Shown piece by piece: positions 13,401 through 27,408 of a stretch of 64,000 nucleotides of DNA. The stretch comes from Tubiluchus corallicola. Taxonomy: Eukaryota > Priapulida > Priapulimorpha > Priapulimorphida > Tubiluchidae. The notes beneath the pieces were generated by a model. That model did no database searches. It was not told the DNA's origin and worked only from the letters and a program-made list of their open reading frames with translations. Position 1 is the stretch's first letter. The number at the start of each line of letters is the position of its first letter. The stretch spans positions 55,653 to 119,652 of the forward strand of contig JAQGDQ010000478.1 of assembly GCA_030141605.1 (NCBI GenBank). The letters are read 5' to 3'. A program made the position numbers and the translations under genes.

Positions 13401-14128
13401 GTGCATGAGTAAATGTGTATAAGTGTAATATGTACATAAGCAAATGTGTATAAGTGTAATATGTACATAAGCAAATGTGTATAAGTGTAATATGTACATA
13501 AGTAAATGTGTATAAGTGTAATATGTACATAAGTAAATGTGTATAAGTGTAATATGTACATAAGTAAATGTACACATACGACGCCACATTTAACTTTTAT
13601 GCACAACTGCGTCTTATTTTTTGTATTTTTGTCTTAATGATTCAGTTGAACTATAACTGAGCATTTTCATGAGCAAGAGAATAACTGAGTAGTTACGGTG
13701 CATGTTTGGCTGTTGACAGCAAATGGATGGGTGACCGTGGAAAAATTGCTGTTGAGCAACATCTGCTGTCCTGCAGCCGTTTGTTTTTCTCGTTGAGGAA
13801 TGATGTACGTCTGAATGACCTATACAACTGTGCCAGTTCAATGTCTCATATTTGAAAATCATCTTTACTAATAAGCAAGATTCCAGTCCAACCACAACCT
13901 CCATTGAACTTGTAGTATCTTTACTGTTGCATGTTGCTTTTTGGTTTCCAGCAGTGTTACAAACTGTACGATGTTTTGAATTTTACAGATGAATTGAGAC
14001 AGCTATTTCTTAGTGCCGGGTTAACAGAAGAACAAAATTTAACAGATCGACGTTTACAAGTGAATCGAGGACGTCAGCTGAAAATGTACCGTGTGTGGAT
14101 TCAGTGTAAATACCGGAAACCTTTGTAA
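4494..14128 (+). CDS. METTL2: METTL2-type tRNA N3-methylcytidine methyltransferase
   Basis: Eight coding exons were spliced by eye: 4494-4570, 5653-5744, 7830-8178, 8450-8510, 10642-10781, 11775-11881, 12728-12793, 13989-14128. They sum to 1032 nt, giving 343 aa plus TAA with all phases agreeing. The product is a class I SAM-dependent methyltransferase of the METTL2/METTL8 branch, known to make m3C at position 32 of certain tRNAs. Visible family blocks are [18 protein letters not shown] at the N-terminus, [15 protein letters not shown] in exon 3, SAM motif [17 protein letters not shown] (about residues 154-169), [42 protein letters not shown] (about 261-276) and [15 protein letters not shown] (about 283-297), then the basic [20 protein letters not shown] tail. 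The linker between the N-terminal block and motif I (exon 3) is Ser/Thr-rich and divergent. Human METTL2 is about 30 residues longer, mainly in that linker. The first ATG after a good 3' splice site (AG at 4472-4473) is taken as the start. Introns hold arrays at 6118, 8727 and 12835, a hAT MITE at 11087 and two dispersed repeats. Confidence 0.95.
4912..5520 (+). repeat. About 600-bp dispersed element, copy A (METTL2 intron 1)
   Basis: This block matches 41525-42115 in reverse complement over nearly its full length. Shared landmarks are the ACCC...TTTTCAAGTC end, AATTAATGGTGGGCGAGCCC, CACGAGCGTGTTGCACGTGT, CAGTGTGTTGTACTAAAACT and GATTGGGTCCGATTTTGCTTT. Both copies sit inside introns (here METTL2 intron 1, there NR4A). 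The pair diverges by substitutions and small indels. No open frame is conserved, so a non-autonomous DNA transposon is the likeliest explanation; terminal repeats and target duplications are not clear by eye. Confidence 0.7.
6118..7385 (+). repeat. 24-bp minisatellite, about 52 copies (METTL2 intron 2)
   Basis: The unit is 24 bp, resembling TTTTAAAGTGCTGTTTGACA followed by GTTG. Variants are T/C at the TTTGAC/TTCGAC position and A/G at GACAGTTG/GACGGTTG. Partial units (a bare TTTTGACAGTTG) recur in blocks at about 6515, 6770 and 6950, marking a larger duplicated block of roughly 180-250 bp. Because 24 is divisible by three, long stop-free frames arise on both strands; these are artefacts of the repeat. 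Confidence 0.95.
8394..8481 (+). repeat. Duplicated 3' splice site and start of METTL2 exon 4
   Basis: TTCAG plus the first 32 bases of exon 4 (TGATCCTGGGTTGTTTGTTT onward to GTGATT) occurs twice, with AG at 8398-8399 and again at 8448-8449, exactly 50 bp apart. Only the second copy continues into the rest of the exon. The decoy acceptor would add 50 nt and shift the frame. The near-perfect identity suggests a recent duplication. Confidence 0.95.
8727..10618 (+). repeat. 40-bp minisatellite, about 47 copies (METTL2 intron 4)
   Basis: The unit is 40 bp: TAGTTTTAGACTCACTGCTA followed by CACTTTAACGTTCATAGTGG. Units differ at GCTACA/GTCACA/GTTACA, at AACG/AGCG and at a few scattered positions. 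Left-end units alternate AACG and AGCG types in a regular pattern; right-end units are mostly AACG. The array ends 24 bp before the 3' splice site of exon 5, so its last degenerate unit merges into the polypyrimidine tract (TTTTACTGCTCATTTTGTTACAG). Confidence 0.97.
11087..11568 (+). mobile_element. hAT-like MITE (METTL2 intron 5)
   Basis: The left end CAAGGGTGTGCAAA and the right end TTTGCACACCCCTG are inverted repeats. Inside each lies a second inverted block (GCCGGGCCACA / GCGGGCCACAA). The flanks GTTTAGAA (11079-11086) and GTTTAGAT (11569-11576) match at 7 of 8 positions, the 8-bp target duplication typical of hAT elements. The 482-bp element is more GC-rich than its surroundings and has no transposase. 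Confidence 0.8.
12025..12610 (+). repeat. Dispersed repeat, copy in METTL2 intron 6
   Basis: Collinear with 56227-56815 over about 590 bp, from AGGACAAGAAAAGGGGTACC through AATTATATTACTTTAT, CATTACATGATGTCA, GGAAATGTTAAACTATGTC and TTTAAAATTTTACTTAG to GGGAGTTTAAATTTACATGT. A partial inverted copy is at 3870-4082. The copies differ by many substitutions and small indels, so the family is old. No coding frame is conserved. Probably a non-autonomous transposon. Confidence 0.75.
12835..13575 (+). repeat. 31-bp minisatellite, about 24 copies (METTL2 intron 7)
   Basis: The unit is 31 bp, GTGTAATATGTGCATGAGTA followed by AATGTGTATAA. The main variants are GCATGAG/GCATAAG/ACATAAG, and they are sorted along the array: GCATGAG in the middle, ACATAAG at both edges. 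The array starts about 40 bp after exon 7. On the minus strand all three frames stay open because no unit contains a stop in any phase; none is a gene. Confidence 0.95.
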
Positions 14129-14273
14129 GTGTCAGCGAACAGTGTAGTGACTTTTAAAATGTTCTTTGTTTTGCGTTGTATGCAGTGTTGTGCGGCAGAT
14201 TGTGGAGCAATGCACGCAACCAGCTAGGGTGGTTGTGTGATCTGCTGCTAATGCAGTTTTTCATAATAGAGGG

Positions 14274-14949
<676 letters not shown>

Positions 14950-14957
14950 ATAGAGGG

Positions 14958-16339
14958 AATTTTCGAGACCTAAGGCAGGATGGAAATTCTGAAATGCAAA
15001 CTTTCTGAATTATGAAAGTAATACTTTTTAATAAGACTATTTTTAACCGCATTTATCTAGATAGAATTCATTGTATTCTATTGTCATAGTCTATCGTGAT
15101 GCTAAAGTTTTCGCTGGGGTGTTTTGGGTAGAGCTAACAACCGACATTGGAAGGTTTATCAGACTGTTTTTGTCTTTGCAATGTTTGTGTGAAACAGAAG
15201 AAATCACTGAATGAAAACATGGTTTAAAATTACAAATCAAAATTATTAATAAACTGTAAATTAAATGCTCGCATCTGCGACATAGTCGTATCTTAAAGCA
15301 AACTGGTAATACAGAGCAATGCAACACAGAGCAGTGCGAGAGTAATGCCTTACGAAGAGTAATTATTTTTGAAAATTGAGGACAATTACTGGGCATGTTG
15401 GAAATTTGAGGGCATACAGTCGGTGCCTGCGGAGTGGAGTGTGCTGGGATGGCTGCATGTGGGTGTGTTATCTGAAAAAGTTGGTTTTTCAGGTGATTAT
15501 TAATACAATTAAAGCAAGAACTCGGGACTTAAATGCAATTTGTGAGTTACTTTGTTGTATTTCATTTAGTTAATAATAAAAAGTTACCTTGGCGCGAGGC
15601 CCCCTGGCGGGTGAGGCCCCGGGGAAGTATCCCAACTTTCCCCCCTTGAAATAGGCCCTGGCTGCATGTGGGTGTGTTATCTGAAAAAGTTGTTTTTTTC
15701 AGTAAAAAAATTAAACTTTGTTTTTTCAGGTGATTATTAATACAATTCAAGCAAAAACTTGGGACATAAATGCAATTTGTGAGTTACTTTTTTGTATTTC
15801 ATTTAGTTAATAATAAAAAGTTACTTCGTTTTTTAAATTCTTCTGCAATTTGTTTTGAATCAACAAAATATTATGGACGTCTTCAAAAGTTTGTTTCAAA
15901 ATAATGGCTTGAACTCCCGCCTTGTAATGTAATTTTAAGAGTTCAAGTTACCAAACTTATACACAGTTTCTCTTGACAAGTATCAACATTACTTGTAGCC
16001 AGGTTCTTAAGTTAGGGGGAGCCACCACTTAAAAAAGGTACCGTGACACATACCAAACAATCTTTAACGCTTTTATTATACATATTATAATACATATTAT
16101 ACACATTTTATTATACATTATTCTTCTGATTAATGATGATTGCAGTATTAATCCGCTAACTACCAGCAGACTCATATAGCGCTACATACTGTAAGGGCCC
16201 ACTAGACCCATTAAACTTTTCACACAAAAACGCACTGTGTTTTTAAAAGTATAGCTTCTAATACAATTGTACTTTTTGGATGTTTGTAAAATGTTTTCAG
16301 TATGCATTCGTTCATGTTGTGTGTAAAATGTTCAGCATC
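14958..16339. repeat. Intergenic stretch with a local direct duplication
   Basis: No gene is seen. 15451-15587 and 15660-15824 are direct repeats (GGCTGCATGTGGGTGTGTTA through TAATAATAAAAAGTTAC), with a short insertion in the second. They are separated by about 72 bp of unusually GC-rich sequence with the phrases GCGAGGCCCCCTGGCGG and GAGGCCCCGGGG. That spacer recalls the GAGGCCCTAGGCGG arm of the hAT MITE at 14274-14949, so it may be transposon debris. The rest is AT-rich and unremarkable. Confidence 0.65.
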
Positions 16340-16354
16340 TCAATTTCTAAAGAG

Positions 16355-16912
16355 GTGTAGGCCTGGTGTAGGCATAGTGTCAGCCTGGTGTAGACATAGT
16401 GTCAGCCTGGTGTAGACATAGTGTAGGCATAGTGTTGGCCTGGTGTAGACATAGTATAGGCATAGTGTAGGCCTGGTGAAGGCATGGTGTAGGCCTGGTG
16501 AAGGCATGGTGTAGGCCTGGTGAAGGCATGGTATAGGCCTGGTGTAGGCATAGTGTTGGCCTGGTGTAGGCATAGTGTTGGCCTGGTGTAGACATAGTGT
16601 AGGCATAGTGTTGGCCTGGTGCAGACATAGTGTAGGCATAGTGTTGGCCTGGTGCAGACATAGTGTAGGCATGGTGTCGGCCTGGTGGAGGCCTGGTGAA
16701 GGCATGGTGTAGGCATAGTGTTGGCCTGGTGCAGACATAGTGTAGGCATGGTGTCGGCCTGGTGGAGGCATAGTGTAGGCCTGGTGTAGGCATGGTGCAG
16801 GCATAGTGTTGGCCTGGTGTAGACATAGTGTAGGCCTGGTGGAGGCATAGTGTACGCATGGTGTCGGCCTGGTGGAGGCATAGTGTAGGCCTGGTGGAGG
16901 CATAGTGTAGGC
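16355..16912 (+). repeat. 11-bp minisatellite with higher-order units
   Basis: The basic unit is 11 bp with three main versions, AGGCATAGTGT, AGGCCTGGTGT and AGACATAGTGT, arranged in higher-order groups of 22-33 bp, about 50 units in all. Apparent open frames on the minus strand follow from the periodic sequence and are not genes. Confidence 0.93.
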
Positions 16913-17245
16913 CTGCAATTTGCTCACAGCATGAGCGAATGCAAACGTTTTTCCTGCACACGTTAGGTCTTTGTATTTACTTAACTTGCTTTTTTACACA
17001 TTTGCATCTTGGTCTCCTACTGCTCCAGCGACTTCAGGCAATGAATTAAAATGTGTTTGCTCCTAGAAACTGTAGAAAACTTTGTAACGGACTGCATAAA
17101 AGGAAGCGCTTGCAGAAAGTTTTAGTCGACAGCATACTATGAAATTGTGTTCAACGGTGAAAGACTATTTCTAGTTTACACATGCTATACTATTATTTAC
17201 AATGAACATCAATTTTTGAAGTTCCTTCCCAGTCGCAATACATAT

Positions 17246-17450
17246 GTAACGTCTTGGCAACATTGTTAGAAGCTTTATAGAACATTTAACATAAATCTTT
17301 CTTGCTTATTAATCTGTTTATTCACAAAGACTGCTGCCATGATAAGTCTAGAGAAATGTAACGCCTCGTGGCTTGCCCGCTAAAAACAGTGAGGGGAAAC
17401 CTTAATGAGCACAAACATTAAAATATAAACCATAGATAAGAACACATCAC
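17246..17450 (+). mobile_element. About 205-bp MITE, copy 1 of 3
   Basis: Near-identical to 33010-33218 and 40696-40909. It starts GTAACGTCTTGGCAACAT and ends AAGAACACATCAC, giving short imperfect inverted ends (GTRACGTSTT type). Internal landmarks are AACATAAATCTTTCTTGCTT, TTCACAAAGACTGCTGC and GTGAGGGGAAACC. High similarity between copies suggests recent mobility. No coding capacity; the superfamily is not determined. Confidence 0.85.
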
Positions 17451-17599
17451 ACATTTCTCTTACGTTTTTGAGGTTTCTGGAGATACAGTAGATGGTTTAT
17501 GTTCTAAGTGAATTAAAACTAAACGCTAAACAGGAAGAACACTTACTTTGGAGCACCAAAAGTGTTACTTTTGTTCAGTATGTCCATCTTGTAAGATTT

Positions 17600-18140
17600 G
17601 AGGCTACAGCTTCGACGAGGGCACCATTAGCGGCGGTCTATACATCAAACGAAAGGTCTCGATCTAGTGTCGTCTCATTGGGGGTTTATTTTTCGAATCG
17701 GGCACACCGGGAAGGAACGGGAGGCGAAAAAGCTCCAAAATGGCCATTTTTCGGCCGTTTTTTGCAAAAGTTATACGGCTGAGATGTAGAGAACGGGAAT
17801 GGGCCGAGGGTGGTGCTGGGTGTGGATAGATAGCCCGTTCGGCGGTGGGTGTCATAGGCTTATTTAGAGTTCCCGAGAGGGCCACGGCGCCCTGCAGCGG
17901 GCGTTTTCCCGGACCCAACTCGCGATTTTTCGAAATTTTGATAAAACAGCCTGCGGAAAAAACGTTCTAGCGGCGCCCGGTGGGACTCTCGGAAGGAGAT
18001 ATACGGCTCATCAGAAAGAGGAAGGACAGGGCTACACGATGATGTGGGTTATATTTTAGGGTAGGTCCACCGAGAGGAGTATTGGCGAGTTAATTAGGAG
18101 TTCTATTTTCGGCAATTTTCGCTTAGAAAACTGCTGACGC
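17600..18140. other. GC-rich anomalous island
   Basis: About 540 bp whose GC content and CpG density are clearly higher than the flanks, with phrases such as GGCGGTCTATACATCAAACG, CCGGGAAGGAACGGGAGGCG and TTCTAGCGGCGCCCGGTGGG. Short frames on both strands show no recognisable domain. The sequence at 17567-17592 (TTGTTCAGTATGTCCATCTT) recurs in reverse complement inside the piggyBac-like element at 21988-22434, hinting that this island was inserted into, or carried with, a related element. It may be foreign or transposon-borne DNA; function unknown. Confidence 0.5.
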
Positions 18141-18354
18141 AAAGGCATTGTTGTGACGTCATCCATTGTACTCTACTCTGCTTATAACTTTAATTCAGCA
18201 AAAAGCTACAGGCTTTGCGTTAGTTAAACAAACAGTAGGCATGATGTCAAGGGCTTTGTGTAATAAATGAGGACTACCGGGTAGGTAGGATGTTCGCGTA
18301 TTATTGATTACACGTGGTTTTTTACGCAAAATCTTTTGCTGGGCCTTTGCTAGT

Positions 18355-18730
18355 AATAATTATTTTTCTTCTACCTGTGCCCTCGTGCTAAATATAGCCT
18401 GTATCCCACGGGATACATTGGGATTCAATGGAAGCATAAAATCTGCTTCATTTTGCAACTGCTGATAATTCTTTAAAGTATTTAAGACATTTAGTATGCA
18501 TGCTATGCTGATCTGTACAAAGTCATCTCTAAAGTACTGTACCTTGCGCAGTTTTTTTATGCTATGTAGATTTTCTAGTTTGTCATTTTATCACCATTTT
18601 TAGTCTATTGTTATTGGCTTAAATCAAAATAACTATTTACAGATCAAATAACTGTCAGTTTTAAAATTTTGTTAATTTTAAAGGCAGAAAATATTCTCGT
18701 ATCCCACGGCCTACAACGGGTATGAAAGGA
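18355..18730 (-). mobile_element. piggyBac-like MITE, truncated copy
   Basis: This is the reverse complement of most of 21988-22434. It carries the internal palindrome GTATCCCACGGGATAC, the TTTAAGACATTTAGTATGCA block, AACTGTCAGTTTTAAAATTT and the end GGTATGAAAGGATTAA (TTAA at 18731-18734). The left end is diverged or lost. Together with the other copy it brackets the tubulin promoter and first two exons as an inverted pair. Confidence 0.75.
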
Positions 18731-19229
18731 TTAACAAATAGTTCATAATCAACTGCAAAAACACCCCCTCGTTCACGGTCAACCCGTCCTCCCTCAGTTA
18801 CCCCCCCCCCCCCCCAATATTGAAATTTTCTCATGTAAATTAAATTATAATGGTAACTGTGTGTTGAACTTTCCGTGTATTATACTATACTAATAAACTG
18901 TAGCTTAGTACGTATCTACAGCTTGTCTTGTTGAGTTTGAATTTATGTCCCCATTGTATTCAATATGAGTCGTGACTATACAGCTTTTTCATCTTTCATT
19001 TTCTGCTTTCCGTTCTAAAGACTTTGATTCTTATAGGTTTGTTTGCCATAATTATTAAATGTTACTGTAAGAAACTGGAGGCAAAAGCAGGGTAACGTAT
19101 TACCAATGTCTGTGTGCCTGTGAAAATTACTTAATATTAGGAAACTGTGTCCATATAAAACAAAAGTAAAAGTGTTTTGTTCACAGGAAACAGTTGCTGG
19201 CATCGATGAATTGCCTGTAACACAAGTAG

Positions 19230-19800
19230 TTCGTTTCTGTGAATAAAACTTCTGTACATTCAAGTAATTACGGTCATCCAATATTGCCGAATTGTAACTG
19301 TGGATTTCGATTTGAGTTTGTTGAACACTTTTTGTTGCACTGCCCATTGTATCAACTATCTAGGGTAGTTATGTTTGATAAATTAAATGAAATACTTCTG
19401 CCCGAAAACCTTAATATAGCTGTCTTAGGAAATAATGATCTGTTGAAGTTGTTATTATTCGGTAAAGATGAATTTAACTATGTTACTAACTGTAAAATAT
19501 TCCAATGTATACATGACTTTATATTATGTACTAAACGCTTCCAGTAGTTTCTATCTGATATAAAATGCATCATTCTTAAATAATCGTACATCAATATTTA
19601 CTAACCGTCATTTTTTACTAATGTCTAATGTATCACTGTAGTAAAACTTTAGTATACTAAAGTATACTAAAAACTAAGTATAGTCTATTCTTACTGTAAA
19701 TGTTCTTGTAAATAGTGTATAAAGTCTGTTGTGGTGAGGATCTTAAATCATGTTGTACAAACTATCTGATCCAATCCTAAATAAATTATGTTTAAACTGA
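19230..19800 (+). mobile_element. 5'-truncated LINE: ORF2 C-terminus plus 3' UTR
   Basis: The frame ending at 19547 reads CNCGFRFEFVEHFLLHCPLY, then R..MFDKLNEILLPENLNI, LLKLLLFG and IFQCIHDFILCTKRF. This CxCG...EHFLLHCPLY...LLFG...FI..TKRF pattern is the conserved tail of many non-LTR retrotransposon reverse transcriptase proteins. After the stop there is about 250 bp of AT-rich 3' UTR ending near CCTAAATAAATTATGTTT. It lacks the polymerase domain, so it is a dead 5'-truncated insertion. The frame is intact over about 90 codons, suggesting moderate age. Confidence 0.75.
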
Positions 19801-19869
19801 ACTAATTACATATACAGTATGTTATTGTTCTTGCTAAACTTAAAAATTAATGAATTACTTGCAGAATTT

Positions 19870-20045
19870 GGCGCCCTGCGCAATAGCCTAGTGGTAGACC
19901 CGCACGTATGGCCCTTGTCTATTAACTTGCTTGAGTTGGGTTGCCCCTCTCAAGATAGACTCCAGCTGTAGTGAATATGGGAATCAGTCAGTGATTGTCT
20001 AAGGGGGAATAATAACATTGCGTCTTGCTGGATAACGGCGCAGAA
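19870..20045 (+). mobile_element. Possible tRNA-derived SINE upstream of tubulin
   Basis: GCGCAATAGCCTAGTGGTAG resembles a pol III A box and lies about 50 bp before GAGTTGGGTTGCC, a weak B-box-like stretch. This is followed by about 110 bp without coding potential. It lies between the LINE tail (which could share its 3' end) and the tubulin promoter. The B box is degenerate, so the call is tentative. Confidence 0.35.
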
Positions 20046-20138
20046 TAACGGTCTGCCGGGTGGATGATCTCATCCGTATCGACTCATTACTTTGCCCATT
20101 CTCTGTTTATTGTACAAGCTCACGTGTGGTGCATTCCA

Positions 20139-20172
20139 CCAATCACGGCTCGCCTCAGCTGCCGTATATAAT
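20139..20172 (+). promoter_or_regulatory. Alpha-tubulin core promoter (CCAAT and TATA)
   Basis: CCAAT at 20139-20143 and TATATAAT at 20165-20172 lie about 130-160 bp before the start codon, with an E-box CACGTG at 20121-20126 just upstream. Transcription should begin near 20195-20205, leaving a roughly 100-nt 5' UTR. The region from about 20020 to 20280 is more GC-rich and CpG-richer than its surroundings, as expected for a strongly expressed housekeeping promoter. Confidence 0.75.
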
Positions 20173-20299
20173 GGGCGTTGCCGCGAGAATTTTCAATCTT
20201 CTCCCCAGCGGCCACATAACGTGTCGTATCGGAGAATCTCTACGCCGTTCCATCGCTTAGAATTTACTTGAAGAGGAGGCAGAATCATCAGCAACGAAA

Positions 20300-24195
<3,896 letters not shown>

Positions 24196-24209
24196 ATTTC
24201 TACGCCAAT

Positions 24210-24215
24210 AATAAA
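24210..24215 (+). terminator. Alpha-tubulin poly(A) signal
   Basis: AATAAA lies 15 nt after the stop codon. If used, it gives a very short 3' UTR of about 35-50 nt. TG-rich sequence that could act as a downstream element is weak. Another candidate, GAATAAATTC at about 24514, would give a 3' UTR of roughly 340 nt. Confidence 0.55.
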
Positions 24216-24239
24216 AGATTCATCGATTTGCTTTTAGTA

Positions 24240-27200
24240 TTGCACAAAATCTCCTGGGCAAAATCAAATCAAAATATTTTACACCACAGATGATTTATTT
24301 TTATTGCACTTTATTGGTCTGTAATCATTTTATATAAGTTTTTAATGAGTCATAATAATGTATTTACTATATGAGTCGGTTCAAAATTTTGTACCATCTT
24401 TCATTTTTACTTATTTACTTCAATTAGTGTGTATTGTTGCCAAATATGGTAAAAAACCAAAACTTTGTGACACTTTAATGTGGCTAGTCGTCATTTTTGT
24501 TCATTTACTGCTGAATAAATTCACTTGCACAGATATACTATGTTCTGTTGCAGATTTGTTTTATTTTACACACAACTAGCAACCAGTGATCTTACACATC
24601 TTACATTTACGTTATTTTATTGTGTGCGGATAGTTGATATTCGGATAGTTGATATTCGGATAGTTGATATTTGGCTAGTAGTTTTGGTTAATAGTCGTGC
24701 TTGAAATCTGTTTCCTAAAATTGATTGTGATTTGGTTCATATAATTACTTATTGAAATGATATTTCAGTCAGTAATTTTGTTTTTTCCTCAGATTTAAAT
24801 AGATAGCTTAACCTACCAGGAACCCCCCTTTTATTAGCAGTTTCATGCCCTGACCTCAGTTCAACATTAATAACTTTATCTTTGTAATTTTATACGAAGT
24901 ACTAGCTTCACTGATACATTTCAGTTCCTTGCAGGGCACTCATACAGCATGAGGCATAATAATCTATATTAAAGCCATGTCCTGCTTGCTAACGGACAGC
25001 TTATCTTTTGATCTGTTAGCTTTAACATTACCATTCTATCAATATCAGACATTCCTGATACATTGCCATCCTATCAATACTGGACATTCCTGATACATTA
25101 CCATTCTATCGATATTGGACATTCCTGATACATTACCATTCTATCGATATCAGACATTCCTGATACATTACCATTCTATCAATATCAGACATTCCTGATA
25201 CATTACCATTCTATCAATATCGGACATTCCTGATACATTACCATTCTATCAATATCGGACATTCCTGATACATTGCCATTCTATCAATATCGGACATTCC
25301 TGATACATTACCATTCTATCAATATCGGACATTCCTGATACATTACCATTCTATCAATATCAGACATTCCTGATACATTACCATTCTATCAATATCGGAC
25401 ATTCCTGATACATTGCCATTCTATCAATATCGGACATTCCTGATACATTGCCATTCTATCAATATCGGACATTCCTGATACATTACCATTCTATCAATAT
25501 CGGACATTCTTGATACGTTACCATTCTATTCATTTCGGACATTCCTGACTCAGCAATTCTGCTTTTAATTGGTGCAACCTGTTTTTTTGTGCAAGCTTAA
25601 ACCTCAGATATTTTCATTCATTAGTACATGTGTATTCTAGCTTTACAAAACAGAGTTTTGAATATTGAACTGCTATTAGTGTATCACACTTCGTAAACTA
25701 CAGACAAATTCTGGAAAATACTACACTGTGCCAAACTGTACGTGGGTTTAGCTACGCCACACTATGCAAGCAGGTTTTTACTGCCCAAATTTTCTTAATT
25801 ATTATATTTAACAAAGGTGCACAGCAGTAATGAGTAGTTATGGGGTTGGGCGACTTACACAGAAATTGATTAGAAGATTGTAGTCGGAACGAGTGGGTAG
25901 CATAATAATTGTTCAAAGCTAGCCTAAACCGCAGCATACATTATTGATTAATGCTGACTGTAGGTCGTGATTCATCAATAACGCCAATGCATTTGAAGCT
26001 GGGCCTCGTGTATAAGGCTGAAGTGCTTAGAGCTCCCTAGGCATTTGTGGGAATTAGGCATATATAATTGTCTCAACAATCATAATTATTTGGTGTTTCT
26101 TAATAAAATAAAGTATGGTACATATCAAACACGAAACAGCATCGCATGAAACACGTTTTTATTTGTGTAACGAACTTATTTGAAACGTGTAATCAATAAT
26201 TATAAGACACCTATGTAAGGTAAACATATTTTAATAGACACATACACAAATTACTACTAGCATAGCATAGAATTAATTAAAATTACCAATTCTCACTTCA
26301 GAGCATTATAATTATTCCCGTCGGTATTTTAGGTTGTTGGTTTGTTACAGTTATTCAACACTTACTAAACCCTGTTGTTGATCATTTTATGAAAAACTGG
26401 CATGATTTTTATGAAAAAAAATGTGGAAGATTACATATTTGAATTTCTTAATGTACTAAAATTTTGTGCTTTACTGAATATTTTTTATCCAGCCTGATTA
26501 TAAAGAGCATTAAACTTATTAAGTTGATAAATGAAATATGATCTGTGGTTCAGAGTTTCAGTCATATTATTAACTCAGAATAACTCAACATTAAAAATTC
26601 TGATGCTGTTATGAATGAAAATCATAATTTTGTTATACATGCAAAATAAAGATTTATTGTTAACAATAATTGTAGCTCATGGATGGGAAAATATTTTCTA
26701 CAGAATGTACCTACACGTGAAGTAAAGCAATATTTGTATCGAATAAGCTGAACTAAAGTGATTCATAAAAAAAACGAAATCATACTTCATAAAAAAACTA
26801 AACCAGCGTTTTGCATATTCTAGTAGGTCTGTTTTTTTTTGGTTATTTCGCATTTAGGAATATTTCATGATACCTGCAATGGCACGCGGAGTCTGGAGAA
26901 AAGGCTAAAAACTAGCGAACTACTATGTGTATTTATTCATCATCGTCATCATCATCATCATCATCACTATGTGTATTAATTTCTACACTAAGAACTGGTT
27001 CATCTATAAATAATAAGTAAGATTGCCAAAAAATTTAATTCAAGCCCTGTGCGTCACATTTTATGCATTTTATTGACAATTACCAAACTTCATCTTGTGG
27101 GAAGTGTTTTTTTCTTCTCATAGATGGCGCTAGCATGTTGGCTAGTACCAGGATGTTGAACTGGCAGGAAGCCATGCACGTGTCGTGAAGCCGATGTGAA
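24240..27200. other. Intergenic region between tubulin and NR4A
   Basis: No gene was recognised. It contains a 15-bp triplet repeat (24626-24674, CGGATAGTTGATATT), a 35-bp minisatellite (25026-25550) and a short (ATC)n tract at 26938-26967 that could be the tail of an antisense retroelement. The remainder is AT-rich DNA in which I see no structure. Confidence 0.5.
25026..25550 (+). repeat. 35-bp minisatellite, about 15 copies
   Basis: The unit is 35 bp: CATTACCATTCTATCAATAT followed by CGGACATTCCTGATA. Variants are CATTGCC, TCGATAT and CAGAC/CGGAC. The last units (about 25500-25550) are more diverged. It is intergenic. Confidence 0.95.
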
Positions 27201-27233
27201 TTAATTTACGTTCCAAGCTGATATTGCATTGAA

Positions 27234-27408
27234 TGACGTCAGGCGTTCGTCACATTGAAGCAATCAATGTTAAGAATTCAACGTATGGTGAGAAACTTTA
27301 GTCTCTGCTTCCCACGTGCGTCATCAATGACGTCATTTGCAAGGGAAGACGGGAATGATGCCTGTAGTGTATATGATGCGGGCCTAGACTTTCCCAGCAG
27401 TATAAATA
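27234..27408 (+). promoter_or_regulatory. Candidate distal NR4A promoter P1 (CRE x2, TATA)
   Basis: Full CRE palindromes TGACGTCA lie at 27234-27241 and 27328-27335, followed by TATAAATA at 27401-27408, a textbook TATA box. Transcription would start near 27430-27440. Soon after, ATGAATG at 27451-27457 precedes a GTGTGT donor-like site; that phase (one base into a codon) would join correctly to the NR4A exon at 35313. NR4A genes are known CREB-induced immediate-early genes, so assignment to NR4A is a reasonable inference, though 8 kb separates it from the shared exon. Confidence 0.55.

Noticed and set aside
12785-13606. Three overlapping minus-strand frames of about 255-273 codons
   Set aside because: All three frames are open at once across the 31-bp array, which shows lack of stops by composition rather than coding.
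13614-13904. 96-codon minus-strand frame
   Set aside because: It lies in METTL2 intron 7, opposite the gene, without recognisable features.
16340-16961. Minus-strand frames of about 160-195 codons with HYAST/CLHQA repeats
   Set aside because: They are translations of the 11-bp minisatellite.
17492-17918. Overlapping frames in the GC-rich island
   Set aside because: GC-rich sequence lowers stop frequency; no domain was recognised and both strands are equally open.
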